Position numbers and translations under genes: made by a program
Source: Bog-532 sp963830385
GTDB taxonomy: Bacteria; Actinomycetota; Actinomycetes; Streptosporangiales; Streptosporangiaceae
Direction of reading: 5' to 3'
NCBI GenBank assembly: GCA_963830385.1
Contig: CAWHMD010000008.1
Coordinates: 744,001 to 808,000, forward strand
DNA length: 64,000 nt
Notes under the pieces: generated by a model
Database searches by the model: none
What the model was told of the DNA's origin: nothing
What the model saw: the letters and a program-made list of their open reading frames with translations, nothing else
Shown: one piece after another, positions 60,863-64,000 of the stretch
Layout: each line of letters starts with the position of its first letter
Position numbering within the stretch: position 1 is the first letter of the stretch

Positions 60863-61296
60863 CCGTGGGGAAGGACGGCGCTAACGCGCGTCCGCTAGCC
60901 GTCAATGCATCGTTGACAGGAAATTAGTTCCCTGGGGACCGCACCTTGCCGTCACGGAGCGGCGGATTTGATAAGGGGCGGCGGCTCATACGCTTGCCCG
61001 CGATCGGGCTGCCTCCTGGCATGCCCGCTTCAGCCCGATACGAGCCGCCGCGAGGGTTCCCTTGTCAAATCCGCCGTGGCCCTGGTCGCTGGAGTTGCAC
61101 CGCGGCCCGCATCGATCTTCTGTTTTCGCGCCAGCCGACCGGCGTTGAGGCCCGTCCGGCATGGAGCCCAGTGGAGTGCCGGACGCGGCCGCCGTGTTCG
61201 GCGGCGCGTGCGGCCCGTCGGGCCGCCTTGAAGACGTACAGAAAGTTCTCACGGCTCTCGGCGCCGTCTTCAGATGCGCCGCGGTGCCCGTGCCAT
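60863..61296. other. Gene-free stretch with a long imperfect inverted repeat
   Basis: GCGGATTTGATAAGG (60961-60975) and CCTTGTCAAATCCGC (61059-61073) are 14/15 complements and enclose a second pair CGGCGGCTCATAC (60978-60990) / GATACGAGCCGCCG (61036-61049), giving a branched hairpin about 113 bases long. Chance ORFs inside it are not credible. It could be a small non-autonomous element, a structured RNA or a terminator for the two converging genes. Confidence 0.6.
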
Positions 61297-61995
61297 TCAG
61301 GCCCGGCGGGCTTCCACTTGTGCCCGCATGGTCTCGATGGTCACGCCACGGCGTTCTAGCACGTTCGCCGCTATCCCCTTGCCCTCATGGATCAGGCCGA
61401 GCAGCAGGTGTCCAGTACTGATGCTGAAATCGGGCTGAGACGGCGGTGTGAGCATGCGTGCTTCCTCCGCCGCCAGGTCCAGTGACCGCTTGGCACGCGG
61501 CGTGAAAGGGATGTGCTCAAACGTCGGCTCTCCGGTCGGCTTGACAATGCGCAGGACATCATCGCGCAGACCATCCGGGCTGACTCCCAGCGCCTCCAGC
61601 TCGGCGGTCGCCTCGGTCCCGATGATCGCCAGCAGGATATGTTCCGCGCCGATCTCGTTGTGGCCCAGTCGGCGGGCCTCCTCCTGGGCGACGACAATGA
61701 CCCGCCGCGCCTGATCGGTGAAAAGGCGGAAGATACTGCGGCGCTCACTCTCGCGGATCTCGCGCTCCCGCTGCTGCTGGGCGCGCATGTCGTTCGCCCA
61801 CACCTCCGGGGGCCTGTTGTCAGGCCCGTACTCGATCACGACATGCTGGCCCTCAGACCCGTCTGTGTGCCCGAACACGCTGACGACCATCACCGGCTCA
61901 TCGACAGGGCACCGCATCTTGATGTCGGCCTCGCCGTGGGTGCCGACCGGCCGGAACACCACGAAGATCGTGCTGTGCAGATCGTCATCCCTCAT
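61297..61995 (-). CDS. Stand-alone Clp N-terminal (Clp R) domain protein
   Basis: 232 aa from ATG 61993-61995. Residues about 90-155 (FTDQARRVIVVAQEEARRLG, HNEIGAEHILLAIIGTEATA) and 165-232 (FTPRAKRSLDLAAEEARMLT, ISTGHLLLGLIHEGKGIAAN, VLERRG) are the two halves of a ClpC/ClpA N-domain. No AAA+ domain follows. The N-terminal 80 residues (STIFVVFRPVGTHGEADIKM, VVSVFGHTDGSEGQHVVIEY) are of unknown fold. Such isolated N-domains may titrate substrates or adaptors of ClpC protease, or act on their own. Confidence 0.85.
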   Translation of the reverse strand: MRDDDLHSTIFVVFRPVGTHGEADIKMRCPVDEPVMVVSVFGHTDGSEGQHVVIEYGPDNRPPEVWANDMRAQQQREREIRESERRSIFRLFTDQARRVIVVAQEEARRLGHNEIGAEHILLAIIGTEATAELEALGVSPDGLRDDVLRIVKPTGEPTFEHIPFTPRAKRSLDLAAEEARMLTPPSQPDFSISTGHLLLGLIHEGKGIAANVLERRGVTIETMRAQVEARRA

Positions 61996-62209
61996 GGACC
62001 GAGGGTACGCGCCGCACTAGCAGCACCGCTTGACACAAATAGGAGCGTCGGGCGGAGCCAGACAGACAGAGCCAGACAACGGCGCGAAGGCAGCGAAGCC
62101 AAGCAGTGGCGTCAGGTATGGGCGGGCAGCTGAGCTAGGTTGGGCACGGGCAGGCCGACGGGCTTATCTCAGCCCGACGTTCGCGATGCTAAGAGTTAGA
62201 GTCAGGGGC

Positions 62210-63220
62210 ATGACCACGATCGGGGAAGCGGAAGCTCTGGCCAAGTCGAAACTGGCCGTTCCGCTGCCTCGGAGGTGGCGACATGTCCAGTCGGTCGCTT
62301 GGCAGGCATCTTTGGTCGCTGAGCGGTTGTCCCTATCAGAGAACCTCGTTGTGGCTGCGTGGCTTCACGACATCGGTTATGCGCCGGAATTGGTTGATAC
62401 GGGACTTCACCCGCTTGATGGCGCTCGCTACCTGCGGAGTATCGGCGTTGCCGAGGGTGTTGTTCGGCTGGTGGCTTATCATTCCAACGCGGTTTATGAA
62501 GCTCGGGTACGAGGTCTTGAGCAGGATTTGCTGGCTGAGTTCGAGCCGGAAGAGTCGATCACTTATGATGCGCTCGTATTTTGCGATCTGACGACTGGCC
62601 CTGATGGCGGGACGATGTCGTTCGGTGAGCTATTCGGTATCGCGCTCGAAGACTTCGACTTTGACGGTAAAACTGTCCGGCTCCGACGCCAGATAAAGAA
62701 GCTCGGAGAGGGATACGTATTCGCCCTGCCGAAAAATGACCGCGAACGGATTATCCCGCTCTCAGACTGGGCGATCAGGGCTATAAAACGGCACGTTGAG
62801 AAATACCCACCGCAATCTTGCACACTGCCCTGGGAAAAGCCAACCGGCAGACGGCATACCTGCAACATCCTGTTCCGGTGGCACACCGACGGTCAGCACC
62901 TCAAGGCCCGCAACTACTCCGAGACCGTCTGGAAGCCCGCGCTCGTCAAGGCCGGAATCATCCCCGCACCCACCAGGGACCGGCGCGGGCGCAGCCGGTA
63001 CGTCACCACCCGCAAGGAAGGCGTTCACCAGCTCCGCCACTACTACGCCAGCGTCATGCTGGCCGGTGGCGTCTCGGTCAAGGAGCTGGCTGAGTACCTC
63101 GGGCACAGCGACCCGGCTTTCACCCTTCGCGTCTACGCCCACATGCTGCCGTCCTCGCACGACCGGGCCCGCGTCGTCATCAACGATCACTTCGCCGCGC
63201 TCATGCTGACGGAACAGTGA
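62210..63220 (+). CDS. Chimera of an HD-domain protein and a tyrosine-recombinase catalytic domain
   Basis: 336 aa from ATG 62210. Residues 1-140 are an HD-domain protein (WRHVQSVAWQASLVAERL, AAWLHDIGYAPELVDTG with His53/Asp54, HPLDGARYLRSIGVAEGVVR, CDLTTGPDGGTMSF), from which the last 40 or so residues are lost. From about 141 it is an integrase domain (GELFGIALEDFDFDGKTVRL, LPKNDRERIIPLSDWA, GVHQLRHYYASVMLAGGV, YLGHSDPAFTLRVYAHML) with His273-x-x-Arg276, His299 and Tyr309. The first catalytic Arg and the core-binding domain are absent. The two halves differ in base composition. Probably made by a deletion joining two genes. Confidence 0.85.
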   Translation: MTTIGEAEALAKSKLAVPLPRRWRHVQSVAWQASLVAERLSLSENLVVAAWLHDIGYAPELVDTGLHPLDGARYLRSIGVAEGVVRLVAYHSNAVYEARVRGLEQDLLAEFEPEESITYDALVFCDLTTGPDGGTMSFGELFGIALEDFDFDGKTVRLRRQIKKLGEGYVFALPKNDRERIIPLSDWAIRAIKRHVEKYPPQSCTLPWEKPTGRRHTCNILFRWHTDGQHLKARNYSETVWKPALVKAGIIPAPTRDRRGRSRYVTTRKEGVHQLRHYYASVMLAGGVSVKELAEYLGHSDPAFTLRVYAHMLPSSHDRARVVINDHFAALMLTEQ

Positions 63221-63227
63221 CGGAACA
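63207..63227. repeat. Right arm-type site with paired ACGGAAC motifs
   Basis: TGACGGAACAG followed by a second ACGGAAC 11 bases after the first, at the end of the integrase gene. The 21-base block matches 51779-51799 except for two central bases. It lies 104 bases inside the right att copy, against 109 on the left side. Confidence 0.6.
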
Positions 63228-63317
63228 GCACTCGGGTCAGGCCGCGACGGCCTCAGTCACACCCTTGGCCGGTATTACGGCCGGTCATCAATTGCCCGGC
63301 GTTTCCGCAGGTCGGAG

Positions 63318-64000
63318 CTACCTAACGGGGAGCCCGGTGACGGCGCGGCCGATGATCATGCGCTGGATCTCGCTGGTGCCTTCGAAGATGGTGAAGATCT
63401 TGGCGTCGCGGTGCCAGCGTTCGACCGGGTACTCGCGGGTGTAGCCGTTGCCGCCGAGGATCTGGATGGCCTGCTCGGTGACGCGGACCGCGGTCTCCCC
63501 CGCCACCAGCTTGCACATGGAGCCCTCGGCGTGCTCGAACGGCTTGTTCTGGCGCGCCATCCAGGCCGCCCGCCAGGTCAGCAGGCGGGCGGCGTCGACC
63601 GAGGACTGCATGTCGGCCAGCATGAACGCGACGCCCTGGTTCTGGCCGATCGGGTGGCCGAACTGGACGCGGTCGCGGGCGTACTCGGTGGCGTATTCGG
63701 TTGCGGCCCGGGCCACGCCCACCGCCATCGCGGCCACGCCCGGCCGGGAGGCCTCGAACGTCTTCATCGCGGCCTGCTCCCCGCTGCGGCCGCCCTCGCG
63801 GACCCGGGCCAGCCGGTGGTCCAGCCGTTCCTTGCCGCCGACCAGGCAGCGGCCGGGTACCCGCACGTCGTCCAGCACCACCTCGGCCGTGTGCGAGGCG
63901 CGGATGCCGTGCTTGCGGAACTTCTGGCCCTGGGACAGGCCGCGGGTGCCCGGCGGCACGATGAAGCTGGCCTGGCCGCGGGTGCCGAGGGCGGGGTCGA
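63318..64000 (-). CDS. Acyl-CoA dehydrogenase, C-terminal part (gene continues past window end)
   Basis: The window holds the 3' 683 bases; the start lies to the right. Segments: GQASFIVPPGTRGLSQGQKF, HTAEVVLDDVRVPGRCLVGG, EASRPGVAAMAVGVARAATE, YATEYARDRVQFGHPIGQNQ, LTWRAAWMARQNKPFEHAEG, AIQILGGNGYTREYPVERWH, RDAKIFTIFEGTSEIQRMI then AVTGLPVR and TAG. The catalytic Glu is in the EGTSEIQ region. FAD-dependent alpha,beta-dehydrogenation of acyl-CoA in beta-oxidation. Its last 66 bases before the stop lie in the right att repeat of the island, so the 3' end is regenerated after insertion. Confidence 0.93.
   Translation of the reverse strand, partial: DPALGTRGQASFIVPPGTRGLSQGQKFRKHGIRASHTAEVVLDDVRVPGRCLVGGKERLDHRLARVREGGRSGEQAAMKTFEASRPGVAAMAVGVARAATEYATEYARDRVQFGHPIGQNQGVAFMLADMQSSVDAARLLTWRAAWMARQNKPFEHAEGSMCKLVAGETAVRVTEQAIQILGGNGYTREYPVERWHRDAKIFTIFEGTSEIQRMIIGRAVTGLPVR
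63331..63396. repeat. attR: right copy of the att direct repeat
   Basis: 66 bp, in the coding part of the intact acyl-CoA dehydrogenase (FTIFEG to AVTGL). Similar to 51606-51670 with one base more and one substitution. The upstream coding sequence diverges from the left side at GTGAAG. Confidence 0.8.

Larger units (their letters stand above)
51606..63396. mobile_element. Integrated genomic island at the 3' end of an acyl-CoA dehydrogenase gene
   Basis: Bounded by 65/66-bp near-identical direct repeats (51606-51670 and 63331-63396) that are the last codons of an acyl-CoA dehydrogenase. A tyrosine-recombinase domain ends about 110 bp inside the right repeat. A 21-bp motif with two ACGGAAC units occurs 109 bp inside the left repeat and 104 bp inside the right repeat. 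Contents: HIT protein, two IS701-like units with cargo genes, a lower-GC three-gene operon, DUF1254/1214, Clp-N protein and an HD-integrase chimera. No relaxase, replication or FtsK-type transfer gene is present. Confidence 0.8.

Noticed and set aside
60986..61252. ORFs inside the 60.9-61.3 kb hairpin region
   Set aside because: They follow from the inverted repeat and have random, Arg/Ser-rich translations.
51606..63396. Prophage or conjugative element
   Set aside because: No capsid, terminase, tail, lysis, relaxase, FtsK/TraB or replication gene is present; the only phage-like gene is the truncated integrase.

Overview
The window is very GC-rich (roughly 70% by eye) with GC-biased third codon positions, GTG/TTG starts and long antisense shadow ORFs. 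Together with mycofactocin-type dehydrogenases, a mycothiol-dependent isomerase-family protein, a monomeric NADP isocitrate dehydrogenase, an ECF42-like sigma factor paired with a DGPF protein, and PASTA-less Ser/Thr kinases, this points to a soil-type actinomycete (Streptosporangiales or a relative; family not resolvable from this window). No rRNA, tRNA or CRISPR was seen.

Layout. 0-5.7 kb: HxlR regulator, MFS transporter, MocR regulator, quinone oxidoreductase and two small four-helix membrane proteins. 5.7-8.8 kb: a decayed patch (two pseudogene fragments), an esterase and an intact-looking IS5-family element lying 13 bp from the stop of an unusual glutamyl-tRNA synthetase. 10.5-14.1 kb: a mycofactocin-related locus (two SDRs, a TetR regulator and an MftD-like flavoenzyme) without mftA/B/C. 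14.2-51.6 kb: ordinary chromosomal content, including aquaporin/DUF2252, a lipoprotein PBP, a large indolepyruvate-ferredoxin-oxidoreductase-like protein, an Orn/Lys/Arg decarboxylase, homoserine dehydrogenase, a glycolate-oxidase-type flavoprotein, an FKBP, uroporphyrinogen-III synthase-like protein, a Tat-exported phospholipase C, asparaginase-type Ntn hydrolase, monomeric IDH, an ECF42/DGPF pair and a Ser/Thr kinase.

51.6-63.4 kb is the accessory part: an about 11.7-kb integrated island. Its two edges carry near-identical 65-66-bp copies of the 3' end of an acyl-CoA dehydrogenase gene, whose intact copy runs off the right end of the window. A tyrosine-recombinase catalytic domain lies just inside the right edge, and a 21-bp repeat sits about 105-110 bp inside each edge like an integrase arm site. 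The recombinase is fused to an HD-domain protein and has lost its first catalytic arginine and arm/core-binding regions, so the island looks locked in place.

Inside the island, two IS701-like transposase units stand in tandem. Each is followed by a cargo gene (a nucleoside hydrolase; an APH-type kinase), and their termini meet at shared TTAA tetranucleotides. Beyond them lies a distinctly lower-GC, overlapping three-gene operon (membrane coiled-coil protein, 100-aa protein, Nudix hydrolase), then a DUF1254/DUF1214 protein, a long imperfect inverted repeat and a stand-alone Clp N-domain protein. The tandem cargo cassettes and the acyl-CoA-dehydrogenase att site are the most unusual features of the window.
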